This document shows positions 1-7,900 of a stretch of DNA of 64,000 nt, one piece after another. The number at the start of each line of letters is the position of its first letter. The first letter of the stretch is position 1. A program made the position numbers and the translations under genes. Source of the DNA: Treponema sp. GTDB taxonomy: Bacteria; Spirochaetota; Spirochaetia; Treponematales; Treponemataceae. The notes beneath the pieces were generated by a model. That model was not told where the DNA came from. It made no database searches and saw only the letters and a program-made list of their open reading frames with translations. The stretch is taken from contig JAFSJX010000010.1 of NCBI GenBank assembly GCA_017449285.1, positions 186,001-250,000 on the forward strand. Direction: 5' to 3'.

Positions 1-420
1 ACTTTTGTTTTTCCAAAGCCTTTAGAAAAAAAAGTTTCACTTGCCGATGCCTTGAAGGATATTTCAAAACCCGAAAAAGACGAGATTTGTACAGCACCGT
101 ATTCTTCACGATATATGAGCCGAAACCGAAAGCGTAATTGGAATGAACAGTCTTTCACAATTCCTGCAATGGCAAAACAAGTTACGCTTTATCCAGGCTC
201 CCCAGATATGATAAAACTGGGAACCGATTTATGGAAATTCGGTGATGGTGGTGAAACTCGCCGTTTGAGTTACAGGGAAGCTGCCGCAATCCAGACTTTT
301 CCGAAAAACATGAAATTTCATGGTGATTTGACGAGCAAATACAAGCAGATTGGAAACGCAGTTCCTGTAAAACTCGCAGAGACTGTTGCTTCTGAAATTT
401 ATAAAATTATTGGAGCGTAG
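1..420 (+). CDS. C-terminal part of a DNA (cytosine-5) methyltransferase, GGCC type, cut by the window edge
   Basis: The frame is open from base 1 to a TAG at 418-420, so the N-terminal catalytic part lies outside the window. What is visible is the target-recognition and C-terminal region of an m5C methyltransferase: YMSRNRKRNWNEQSFTI, which resembles the matching stretch of M.HaeIII (MSRNRVRQWNEPAFT, recalled from memory), then motif IX (RRLSYREAAAIQTFP) and motif X (KYKQIGNAVPV). It would methylate the inner cytosine of GGCC and protect the genome from the endonuclease encoded one base downstream. The GGCC specificity is inferred from that resemblance and from the HaeIII-like partner. Confidence 0.9.
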   Translation, partial: TFVFPKPLEKKVSLADALKDISKPEKDEICTAPYSSRYMSRNRKRNWNEQSFTIPAMAKQVTLYPGSPDMIKLGTDLWKFGDGGETRRLSYREAAAIQTFPKNMKFHGDLTSKYKQIGNAVPVKLAETVASEIYKIIGA

Positions 421-421
421 G

Positions 422-1375
422 ATGGCAAAACAGGAAATTACAGGAAAAGCTTTCGAGTACGCTTGTTTAGATGCATTGTTTCAAAAATATGCATCAAAAA
501 CAGAAGTTTCTCTTTTAGATGATGTAAATTTTCAGAACACGAAAAAAGCATTTGAAGAACTTTCTGATGATGAAAAAACTGCTTTTTCTTCAGCGGCAAA
601 GAGAGGTGTTGAAATTATTGCACCATTAGAACCAAATCTTGAGTTTCCCGACAAAAAAGAGCCTCTTATTCTTTCAATTCAACCTGACAAGCAAGGTCAA
701 AAAGGTGATGTTCGGGATGTTCTCTGCATTCGCAATCAAAAAGGGTGGAATATTGGGCTTTCGTGCAAGCACAACCATGAGGCTGTAAAACATTCAAGGC
801 TTTCCCGAACAATCGATTTCGGAAAAGAATGGCTCGGATTCCCTGTTTCGCAAAAATATCACGACACAATCAAACCGATTTTTGATGAACTTGATGAACT
901 GACAGTTAAAAAAGCCCGCTGGGCAGGAATTGAAAAGAAAGATGAAAGGTTTTATAAAACCCTTCTCGATGCATTCCTAACTGAAATGCATGATTTATAT
1001 GAAAAACATTCCGCAGAAGTGCCTGAAAATCTTCTCCGTTACTTGCTTGGCAGGAACGATTTCTATAAAGTTATCGCACATACAAAAGATAAAACAACGG
1101 AAGTAAAGCCCTTCAATATGTACGGAACGCTTGGACTTTCAACGAAGGTTCAGAAAACGCAGTACAAAATTGCAACGCTCAAAATGCCGACTCAGATTCT
1201 TTCAATGACTTTTAAGAAAGATTCTATGAATACGATTTTGATTCATTGTGATAATGGGTGGGCTTTATCCTTGCGAATTCACAATGCGAGTGAATGGATA
1301 GAACCGTCACTTAAGTTTGATATTCAGCTTGTAGGTGTTCCTGTAAATATGGGAACAAGAATTGAAGCATGGTAG
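422..1375 (+). CDS. HaeIII-family type II restriction endonuclease
   Basis: A 317-residue protein starting at the ATG at 422, one base after the methyltransferase stop, with GGAG at 412-415 as ribosome binding site. The central segment (about residues 95-130) has GDVRDVLCIR followed by IGLSCKHNHEAVKHSRLS and TIDFGKEWL. This is the characteristic block of the RE_HaeIII family; the D and the S-x-K are placed as in a PD-(D/E)xK nuclease core. Length is close to R.HaeIII (about 318, from memory). It should cut unmethylated GGCC. The pair is transcribed as one unit. An upstream TTG start is possible but would overlap the methyltransferase and has no better ribosome site. Confidence 0.85.
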   Translation: MAKQEITGKAFEYACLDALFQKYASKTEVSLLDDVNFQNTKKAFEELSDDEKTAFSSAAKRGVEIIAPLEPNLEFPDKKEPLILSIQPDKQGQKGDVRDVLCIRNQKGWNIGLSCKHNHEAVKHSRLSRTIDFGKEWLGFPVSQKYHDTIKPIFDELDELTVKKARWAGIEKKDERFYKTLLDAFLTEMHDLYEKHSAEVPENLLRYLLGRNDFYKVIAHTKDKTTEVKPFNMYGTLGLSTKVQKTQYKIATLKMPTQILSMTFKKDSMNTILIHCDNGWALSLRIHNASEWIEPSLKFDIQLVGVPVNMGTRIEAW

Positions 1376-1600
1376 CCGAGCGTTAGGGATTGTAGCACCG
1401 CCGCGAGGCGGTCTGGAGTTCTGGGGGTTCGGCGGTTGAGCTTGTCGAAACCCGAAACCGCCAGAACGGAAGACTGGAGCGAAAGCGGAAGTGCGAAAAG
1501 CCCGCCCCGAAGCGATGGAAGACCCGCGTCGTAGCGCGGGAATAACAGAGCGCAGGGGAACGCCCGAACAAGAAATAAAAAGATTCCGAAACAAAATTCG
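1376..1600. repeat. GC-rich mosaic intergenic repeat upstream of sufB
   Basis: This stretch has no gene. It begins with GCGTTAGGG (1380) and ends with GGGAACGCCCGAA (about 1557-1569), the same two borders as the element at 11369-11490. Inside are small hairpins (CCGCCGCGAGGCGG; CCCGCGTCGTAGCGCGGG) and a GGCGGTTGAGC..GTCGAAACC segment that recurs inverted at about 3106-3127. A further inverted repeat, TTCCGAA-N6-TTCGGAA, lies at about 1586-1605, just before sufB. Apparent long open frames on the minus strand here are by-products of the GC-rich repeat. Confidence 0.6.
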
Positions 1601-1630
1601 GAAAATGACGCTGATATAAGGAACAACGGT

Positions 1631-3034
1631 ATGGCAGAAAAACAAGATATAAAGACAATGGACTCATCCCCCTACGACTTCCGCTACGAGGAAAAGGGCT
1701 TTTACCGAAACAAGCAGGGCTTGACTCCCGAAATCGTGCGCAAGCTCAGCGAGGACAAGAATGACCCCGACTGGATGCGCGAATTCAGGCTTGCATCGCT
1801 CAAGCTGTACAATGAGCTCAGCGTGCCGGACTGGGGGCCAGACATCAGCGGACTCAACATCGACCAGATTGCGACCTATGTGCGCCCCAACACAAAAATG
1901 CAGACCAAGTGGGAAGACGTTCCCGACGACATCAAGGACACGTTCGAGAAACTGGGCATCCCGGAAGCCGAGCGCACTTCCCTTGCCGGCGTGGGGGCGC
2001 AATACGACAGCGAACTGGTTTACCACAACCTCCAGGACGAAGTGGCGCAGCAGGGCGTAATCTACACCGATTTTGAAAGTTCCCTGCGCGGCGAGCATGC
2101 GGACATGGTGCGCGAATACTTCATGCAGCTCGTCAAGCCCAAGGACCATAAATTTGCCGCGCTTCACGGGGCAGTCTGGTCGGGCGGCAGTTTTGTCTAT
2201 GTGCCAAAAGGCGTAAAAGTCTCCGTACCGCTCCAGTCCTATTTCCGCCTGAACGCAAAGGGTGCGGGACAGTTTGAGCATACGCTGATTATCGTTGACG
2301 AAGGCGCAGACCTGCACTTCATCGAAGGCTGTTCCGCCCCAAAATACAACGTGGCGAACCTTCATGCAGGCTGCGTTGAACTCTATGTGAAGAAGGGCGC
2401 GCACCTCCGCTACTCCACCGTGGAAAACTGGTCAAAAAACATGTACAACCTCAACACCAAGCGCGCCCGCGTCGAGGAAGGCGGCTCAATCGAATGGGTC
2501 TCGGGCTCGTTCGGAAGCCACATCTCCTACCTCTACCCCGAAAGCGATTTGGTCGGCGCACATAGCCGCGCGGAATTCACCGGCGTAACCTTTGCGGGAA
2601 GCGGACAGAACCTGGACACGGGCGCAAAAATGGTTCACCTTGCCCCGCACACATCCAGCGTCATTACCACAAAATCAATCAGCAAGGGCGGCGGCATCTC
2701 CACGTACCGAAGCGCAATCTACATCGACAGAAAAGCAGTCGGAAGCAAGGCAAGCGTTTCCTGCGAAAGCCTCATGCTCGACAATCTTTCCCGAAGCGAC
2801 ACCGTTCCCGCAATGGAAATCCACACGGACGACTGCGATGTTGGTCACGAAGCAAAAATCGGTCGCATCTCAAACGATGCGGTCTTCTACCTGATGAGCC
2901 GCGGAATCAGCGAAGAGGAAGCGCGCACAATGATTGTCTCAGGCTTTGCCAACCCAGTGTCAAAGGAACTTCCGCTTGAATACGCCGTGGAGATGAACAA
3001 CCTGATTCGGCTTGAGATGAAGGGAAATTTATAA
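1631..3034 (+). CDS. sufB: Fe-S cluster assembly scaffold protein SufB
   Basis: A 467-residue SufB, normal family length. SufB forms the SufBCD scaffold in the cytoplasm on which Fe-S clusters are built from persulfide sulfur. Family blocks include SGGSFVYVPKGV, the CSAPKY segment, and the conserved C-terminal MLDNLSRSDTVPAMEI and GHEAKIGRISNDAVFYLMSRG, which resembles the matching block in SufD. The start has AAGGA nine bases upstream. It is followed by a CheX-like gene and sufD. The usual ATPase partner sufC is neither between nor directly upstream; a restriction-modification pair occupies the upstream position. Confidence 0.97.
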   Translation: MAEKQDIKTMDSSPYDFRYEEKGFYRNKQGLTPEIVRKLSEDKNDPDWMREFRLASLKLYNELSVPDWGPDISGLNIDQIATYVRPNTKMQTKWEDVPDDIKDTFEKLGIPEAERTSLAGVGAQYDSELVYHNLQDEVAQQGVIYTDFESSLRGEHADMVREYFMQLVKPKDHKFAALHGAVWSGGSFVYVPKGVKVSVPLQSYFRLNAKGAGQFEHTLIIVDEGADLHFIEGCSAPKYNVANLHAGCVELYVKKGAHLRYSTVENWSKNMYNLNTKRARVEEGGSIEWVSGSFGSHISYLYPESDLVGAHSRAEFTGVTFAGSGQNLDTGAKMVHLAPHTSSVITTKSISKGGGISTYRSAIYIDRKAVGSKASVSCESLMLDNLSRSDTVPAMEIHTDDCDVGHEAKIGRISNDAVFYLMSRGISEEEARTMIVSGFANPVSKELPLEYAVEMNNLIRLEMKGNL

Positions 3035-3180
3035 TCGGGCGCATCCGCCTTGCGGCGGTCGGGCTTTTCGCGGTTCCGCGCTCTCGCGCTCCATTCTGCT
3101 CTGGTTTCGACTACGCTCAACCGCCGCAGAACTGCCGCCGCTACTATCCCTTGCGCGGATACCTTATGCACATACGGTGA
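3035..3180. repeat. GC-rich mosaic intergenic repeat downstream of sufB
   Basis: Starts with GGGCGCATCCGCCTT, also found at 60131 after sufU, and contains the hairpin CCGCCTTGCGGCGG and the segment GGTTTCGACTACGCTCAACC, an inverted relative of part of the repeat at 1376-1600. So sufB is bracketed by related elements in opposite orientation. No open frame here looks protein-like. Confidence 0.5.
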
Positions 3181-3190
3181 TTTTTTTCCA

Positions 3191-3219
3191 TTTACAATTC
3201 GCTCATTCTGTTTTATCAT
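3191..3219 (+). promoter_or_regulatory. Promoter of the CheX-like gene, predicted leaderless start
   Basis: TTTACA (3191-3196), a 17-base spacer and TATCAT (3214-3219). Only six bases separate the -10 box from the ATG at 3226, so transcription should begin at or next to the start codon. No Shine-Dalgarno sequence is present. Confidence 0.65.
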
Positions 3220-3225
3220 TAGTGT

Positions 3226-3684
3226 ATGGACGCAAAAATTATTAACATCTTTTTAGCAGAAGGCGTAAAGACATTTCAGGAAATGTTCGGCATAAAACCA
3301 GAAGTAAAAGAGCCCCACATACTTGATGTTCACGCAGGACATCAGTGGGAAATCACCGGGCTTCTGGGCATTACTGGCGACTGCAAAGGCGTCGTTGGTT
3401 TCAGACTGCACAAAACGCTGGCGCGAAAAATGCTGATGCTCTCTGGTCTTGAATGTACCAAAGAAGATTACGAGGAGAATGAAATAGCACTCGTCAGCGA
3501 GTTCACGAACATCGTTTCCGGCCACGCAGTCTCCGAAATCAAAGAACACAACATAGACATTTCGCCGCCGTTCTGCGTGTCCGGCCACAACCACATGATT
3601 TCCTGGCCGCGGAGCATTCCCGTGGTGGGCATTCCCTACGTCACCCCTTACGGCCCGTTTGAAGTAGACGTGTGCTTCAAGTAA
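3226..3684 (+). CDS. CheX-like chemotaxis phosphatase family protein
   Basis: A 152-residue single-domain protein of the CheC/CheX/FliY phosphatase fold. The diagnostic E-x2-N pair that in CheX positions water for CheY-P dephosphorylation is present in SEFTNIVSGHAV (about residues 91-102). It ends with a GPFEVDVCF strand typical of CheX. In spirochaetes CheX is the CheY-P phosphatase, but that gene usually sits with cheA, cheW and cheY; here it lies between sufB and sufD with its own promoter. It could therefore be a paralogue acting on another response regulator. Family assignment is solid; the partner is unknown. Confidence 0.75.
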   Translation: MDAKIINIFLAEGVKTFQEMFGIKPEVKEPHILDVHAGHQWEITGLLGITGDCKGVVGFRLHKTLARKMLMLSGLECTKEDYEENEIALVSEFTNIVSGHAVSEIKEHNIDISPPFCVSGHNHMISWPRSIPVVGIPYVTPYGPFEVDVCFK

Positions 3685-3697
3685 TTCACTTCCGTCA

Positions 3698-3729
3698 GTG
3701 ACAAAACGCGCAAAATATGCTAGTATTTT
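3698..3729 (+). promoter_or_regulatory. sufD promoter with inverted-repeat operator
   Basis: GTGACA (3698-3703), 17 bases, TAGTAT (3721-3726). The inverted repeat AAAATA-TGCTAG-TATTTT spans 3712-3729 and covers the -10 box. The same sequence recurs before sufS at 6204-6235, which suggests one regulator for both genes. Confidence 0.7.
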
Positions 3730-3744
3730 CGCAGAGAATTCACG

Positions 3745-4848
3745 ATGACCAAAACTTTGCGATATGAAAACATAAACCCCATCCCCGCGCTCACGTGGAA
3801 CTGGCTCAGACTGAACCGCGCCACTTTGAGCGTAGACGCGCCTGAAATCGCGGGAACTGTCAGCGTAAGCGGATTAACCGACGGCATAACATACACCGAA
3901 GACGGCGCGCAGATTGCAAGGACGCTCCCTGCCATGCAAGGCGGCGCGGGAACAGATGCAGATGCCGTAATCGCATCCTTTTCCCCCGTTCCGTCCGCAA
4001 TTGTTGCGGGTACAGGAAAAAAAATCGCCGCTCCCGTCATTCTTCGCTTTGACCTTGCGGACGGAAAAAGCCACGTAAGCCAGCAGGTCATCGTGGCGGA
4101 GGCGGATTCCGCTGTCACCGTCATTTTGGACTACACTTCCGCGCCGGACGCAGGCGGATTCCAAGCCGTGCAGACAAAACTGTGGGCAAAAGAGCGCGCC
4201 CGCATTCACCTCGTAAAGGTAAACCTGCTCGGCTCACGTTACACGCAGCTGGACGACACCGCCGCGCTTTGCGAGGACGGCGCAACGATTGACGTTACGC
4301 AGATTGAACTTGGCGGCGCAAAAACCTACGCGGGCGTGGGCGCAACATTGGCGGGCTACAAATCAAATTTCAAAAGCGACACCGCCTACCACACACGCGC
4401 CGCACAGCTTCTGGACATGAACCATGCGGTCTGGCACAAAGGCGGCGCAACGGACACCAAGATGGCGGTCAAAGGCGTTGTCGCGGACAACAGCGTAAAA
4501 ATCTACCGTGGCACGATTGACTTTCAGCGCGGATGCATAGGCGCAACGGGGGATGAGCAGGAAGAGACGCTGCTTCTCTCCCCCACCGCCATCAACAAGT
4601 CCATTCCGATGATTCTGTGCGACGAGGAAGACGTTTCCGGCACGCACGGCGCAACCATCGGACGGCTCAGCGCGGACGAACTTTTTTACATGCAGAGCCG
4701 CGGCATCAGCGAGGAAGAAGCCAAGCGCATGATGAGCCGCGCAAAAATCGCCGCCGTCGCGCACCTCATTCCCGACGAAAGCATTGTCGCAGAAATCGAC
4801 TCTTTTATCGACCGCATGGCAACCAGCCAGTCCGAGGCGGAAAAATGA
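3745..4848 (+). CDS. sufD: Fe-S cluster assembly protein SufD
   Basis: A 367-residue SufD, paralogue of SufB and second core subunit of the SufBCD scaffold. The C-terminal half carries the family beta-helix and the block GATIGRLSADELFYMQSRGISEEEAKRMM, parallel to the end of SufB. The N-terminal half is shorter and divergent, as is usual for SufD. It has its own promoter with an inverted-repeat operator and overlaps the following creD-like gene by four bases (ATGA), so the two are translationally coupled. Confidence 0.93.
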   Translation: MTKTLRYENINPIPALTWNWLRLNRATLSVDAPEIAGTVSVSGLTDGITYTEDGAQIARTLPAMQGGAGTDADAVIASFSPVPSAIVAGTGKKIAAPVILRFDLADGKSHVSQQVIVAEADSAVTVILDYTSAPDAGGFQAVQTKLWAKERARIHLVKVNLLGSRYTQLDDTAALCEDGATIDVTQIELGGAKTYAGVGATLAGYKSNFKSDTAYHTRAAQLLDMNHAVWHKGGATDTKMAVKGVVADNSVKIYRGTIDFQRGCIGATGDEQEETLLLSPTAINKSIPMILCDEEDVSGTHGATIGRLSADELFYMQSRGISEEEAKRMMSRAKIAAVAHLIPDESIVAEIDSFIDRMATSQSEAEK

Positions 4849-6188
4849 AAAAACTCACGTTCTCAGGCACGACCGTAAAAATCGTGCTGATTTTTGTGCT
4901 GGTTCTCCTCTTCCTCATTCCAATAAGCCTCATCAAAAGCCTGATTCACGACCGCAAAAACTACCAGCGCGAGGCAATCGCTTCAATCACCGAGCCGCTG
5001 GGCGGAAACGCAGAGATGCAGGGGCTGGTCATCGCCGTGCCGTACAGGCACTACCGGGAAACTTTTGACGCAAAGGGAAACAGGCACACCGAAGTTGAGA
5101 CGCGCCACATCATTTTTGCCCCCGACACCTACAGCCTTGACGTTTCGGTTCAGCCCTATTATCTGACGCGCGGAATTTTCAAAGTGCCGGTCTTTAACGG
5201 ACAGATACAAATCGCATCCAGTTTCCGCCACTTTGACTGTTCCTACTTCAACATTCCTGAAAAAGACGTGCTGCCACAAGAAGCGGTACTCATCATCGGC
5301 CTTTCAAACACGAAGAACCTGACCTCTCAGCCGAAACTGCGCCTGAACGGAAAAGAACTTGCCCTTTCCCCGATAAAATATGACGCGGTCTCCCCCTTCA
5401 GCACATCCGTGTACTACAATCTTTCGGAACTGACCCTTGCAGAGGCGGCGGAACTAGCAGGAACGATTGATTTTCAGGGCGGCGAGAACATACGGATTCA
5501 CCCGATTGCCGCCGACAACGTGATAAAAATGACCTCGGACTGGACTTCCCCCAGTTTTTCGGGCGGCTGGCTTCCCAAAACGCGCGAGATTTCGGACAAA
5601 GGCTTTTCCGCGGAATGGAATGTGGCGGGACTCAGCACGGTCTACCCGAAAAGCTGGCTTTCGGAAAGCAGTTTTACGTCCGAGGCAATCAACGTGTCGT
5701 TCATCGTTCCTGTCAACGCCTACAAAAAGACCGAGCGGAGCGTAAAATATGCCCTGCTTTTCCTAATCATCCCCTTCATCGCCCTCTTGATTTCGGAAGT
5801 GTTCTCAAAGAAGAAAATTCACCCGATTCAATACTGTCTGATTGGTTTTGCCGACGTGCTTTTCTATCTGCTCCTGCTTTCCGTTTCCGAGCATCTTTCG
5901 TTCGACGTTACCTACCTGATTTGCGCGGCAAGCGTCTGCGCGGCAACCTTTTTCTATGCCACGGCGATTTTCGCAAAGCCAAAATGGGGCGCGCTTTTGA
6001 GTGGCGTGCAACTGGTCTCCTACATTTTCCTCTACGGAACGCTACAGGCTGAGGACTACGCCCTTCTGATTGGAAGCATCGGACTGTTCATCGTCACCGT
6101 GCTGCTCATGTTCATAACAAGAAAAATCGACTGGTACACCCTGAACCAACCCGCCGCGCAAGACACGGATGAGGGAACAATCGCATAG
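4845..6188 (+). CDS. creD: CreD-family inner membrane protein
   Basis: A 447-residue membrane protein. It has one N-terminal transmembrane helix (about residues 12-32), a large extracytoplasmic region of about 280 residues, then about five C-terminal helices starting at VKYALLFLIIPFIALL. The KKKIHPIQYCLIGFADVLFYLLLLSVSEH motif region is the hallmark of CreD. In enterobacteria CreD belongs to the CreBC regulon and affects envelope integrity and colicin tolerance; its biochemical role is unknown. Here it is coupled to sufD by an ATGA overlap, and no creBC genes are seen. Confidence 0.9.
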   Translation: MKKLTFSGTTVKIVLIFVLVLLFLIPISLIKSLIHDRKNYQREAIASITEPLGGNAEMQGLVIAVPYRHYRETFDAKGNRHTEVETRHIIFAPDTYSLDVSVQPYYLTRGIFKVPVFNGQIQIASSFRHFDCSYFNIPEKDVLPQEAVLIIGLSNTKNLTSQPKLRLNGKELALSPIKYDAVSPFSTSVYYNLSELTLAEAAELAGTIDFQGGENIRIHPIAADNVIKMTSDWTSPSFSGGWLPKTREISDKGFSAEWNVAGLSTVYPKSWLSESSFTSEAINVSFIVPVNAYKKTERSVKYALLFLIIPFIALLISEVFSKKKIHPIQYCLIGFADVLFYLLLLSVSEHLSFDVTYLICAASVCAATFFYATAIFAKPKWGALLSGVQLVSYIFLYGTLQAEDYALLIGSIGLFIVTVLLMFITRKIDWYTLNQPAAQDTDEGTIA

Positions 6189-6203
6189 CACGCAAGTTCC
6201 CCG

Positions 6204-6235
6204 CTGACAAAGTTTGCAAAATATGCTAGTATTTT
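6204..6235 (+). promoter_or_regulatory. sufS promoter with the same inverted-repeat operator as sufD
   Basis: CTGACA (6204-6209), 17 bases, TAGTAT (6227-6232), with the inverted repeat AAAATA-TGCTAG-TATTTT at 6218-6235. The segment GCAAAATATGCTAGTATTTT is identical to that before sufD. Confidence 0.7.
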
Positions 6236-6254
6236 CGTAGGAAAAACAAAAACG

Positions 6255-7499
6255 ATGAGTACCAATAAATTCCGCGCGGATTTTCCGCTTTTTAAGGCAA
6301 TAGACGAGCATGCAGACGCTGTGAACAACGGACTGCTTTATTTTGACACGGCGGCAACAAGCCAGCGACCATTCATCGTCTTGCACGCCATGTCGCATTT
6401 TTACGCCACGCAGAACGCAAACCCCCTGCGTGGGCTGTACGATTTGAGCGAGCGGGCGACAAAAGCCTACGAGGACGCGCGGGAAGCAGTCGCAAGATTC
6501 ATCAATGCAAAGGAAGCCCGCGAAGTCATCTTCACGAGGAACACATCGGAATCATTAAACCTCATCGCCTACACATGGGGCATGGCGAACGTAAGCGCGG
6601 GAGATGAAATTGTCGTCTCCATCATGGAGCATCACTCGAACATCCTTCCGTGGCAGATGCTGGTGCAGGCAAAGGGCGCGCGCCTTGTTTTTCTGAACGT
6701 AGACAAAGAGACCGGCATCATTCCCGAAAGCGAGTACGCAAAAATCACGCCGAAGGCAAAAATCGTCTCGCTCACGCAGACAAGTAACGTTTTGGGAACG
6801 ACCAACCCGATTAAAAAAGTGGCGCAGATTGCCCACCAGAACGGCGCGATTATGGTCGTGGACGGAGCGCAGTCCGCACCGCATATCCCGGTGGACGTGC
6901 AGAACTTGGACGCGGATTTTTTTGCGATGAGCGGACACAAACTGTGCGGCCCTATGGGAATCGGCGCGCTCTACGGAAAACTTTCTCTGCTTGAAGCGAT
7001 GCCGCCTTTTTTGCGCGGAGGAGAGATGATTGAGTACGTCACCACCGAAAGCGCGACGTGGGCAGAAGTGCCGCACAAATTTGAGGCGGGTACGGTGAGC
7101 GCGGGAGACGCGGTCGGCTTTGCGGCGGCAGTGCGCTACATTCAGTCCGTCGGATTCGACACGATTATGAGGCATGACAATGCGCTTGCAGAGCAGCTGA
7201 TTGAGGGGATAAAAAAACTGCCTCACTTCCACATCGTGGGCAACAAGGACGGCAAAAAACGGAGCGGCATCGTCACCTTTACGATTGACGGCGTACACCC
7301 CCACGACATCGCAAGCCTTTTGAGCGATGAGCATATCGCCATCCGCGCGGGACACCACTGCGCACAGCCGCTGGGGCAATATCTTGAGATTCCCGCAAGC
7401 GCGCGCGCAAGTTTATATTTTTACAACACCGAAGAAGAAGTTTCTACGCTGTTGGAGAAACTCTCGCACATCCGCGAATGGAGCGGCTACAAGGACTAG
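6255..7499 (+). CDS. sufS: Cysteine desulfurase SufS (group II)
   Basis: A 414-residue PLP enzyme that removes sulfur from cysteine to give alanine and an enzyme persulfide for cluster building. The PLP lysine is in MSGHKLCGPMG (about residue 229) and the persulfide cysteine in RAGHHCAQPL (about residue 368). The short active-site loop is that of SufS rather than IscS. The acceptor is probably SufU at 60145-60612. The last 75 bases of the gene are repeated exactly downstream at 7613-7687. The start follows a dedicated promoter shared in sequence with sufD. Confidence 0.96.
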   Translation: MSTNKFRADFPLFKAIDEHADAVNNGLLYFDTAATSQRPFIVLHAMSHFYATQNANPLRGLYDLSERATKAYEDAREAVARFINAKEAREVIFTRNTSESLNLIAYTWGMANVSAGDEIVVSIMEHHSNILPWQMLVQAKGARLVFLNVDKETGIIPESEYAKITPKAKIVSLTQTSNVLGTTNPIKKVAQIAHQNGAIMVVDGAQSAPHIPVDVQNLDADFFAMSGHKLCGPMGIGALYGKLSLLEAMPPFLRGGEMIEYVTTESATWAEVPHKFEAGTVSAGDAVGFAAAVRYIQSVGFDTIMRHDNALAEQLIEGIKKLPHFHIVGNKDGKKRSGIVTFTIDGVHPHDIASLLSDEHIAIRAGHHCAQPLGQYLEIPASARASLYFYNTEEEVSTLLEKLSHIREWSGYKD

Positions 7500-7687
7500 C
7501 AATTGTTGTAAAAATATCAAACACAAGCGGCATGGATGCCGCCTGCGTCCTGAAAAGCAATTCCAGTATTTCGACAGAATGTGCAACATTCTGTCAGCGA
7601 CAGGAGGTCGCGACAACACCGAAGAAGAAGTTTCTACGCTGTTGGAGAAACTCTCGCACATCCGCGAATGGAGCGGCTACAAGGACT
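7423..7687 (+). repeat. 75-bp direct repeat of the sufS 3' end with a 115-bp insert
   Basis: Bases 7423-7497 (the last 25 codons of sufS up to the stop) recur without a mismatch at 7613-7687. Between them lie 115 bases with short palindromes (CGGCATGGATGCCG at about 7528-7541; GACAGAATGTGCAACATTCTGTC at about 7573-7595). The second copy is followed by TGA instead of TAG. It looks like a duplication made when the insert arrived. Confidence 0.95.
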
Positions 7688-7900
7688 GACTTTCAGCCGA
7701 TACAGGGGCGTTGCGGGGCTTTGTGGAATAATGCGCTTTGAAAACGCTACCAGACAGACTCCGTACCGTCCCCTACCCCGCAGAGGGGGTAGCGGAAGAC
7801 ACGACAAAGAGGAACAAATGACAGAAATGGCTTGTCCGTTTCTGTCATTTGCGGAGCGACTCGTGGCTGGAGCGAGGGGAGACTTCCCCCTCCCGAAAAT
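7688..7900. repeat. Intergenic repeat with a 12-bp perfect hairpin
   Basis: The region between the duplicated sufS end and the convergent eda gene holds the inverted repeat AAATGACAGAAA (7816-7827) / TTTCTGTCATTT (7839-7850) and GC-rich repeat-like sequence (CCCTACCCC..GGGGGTAG). A 33-codon open frame with a GAGG site (ATG at 7818) reads MTEMACPFLSFAERL and so on, but it lies on the hairpin and is most likely not a gene. Confidence 0.5.
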
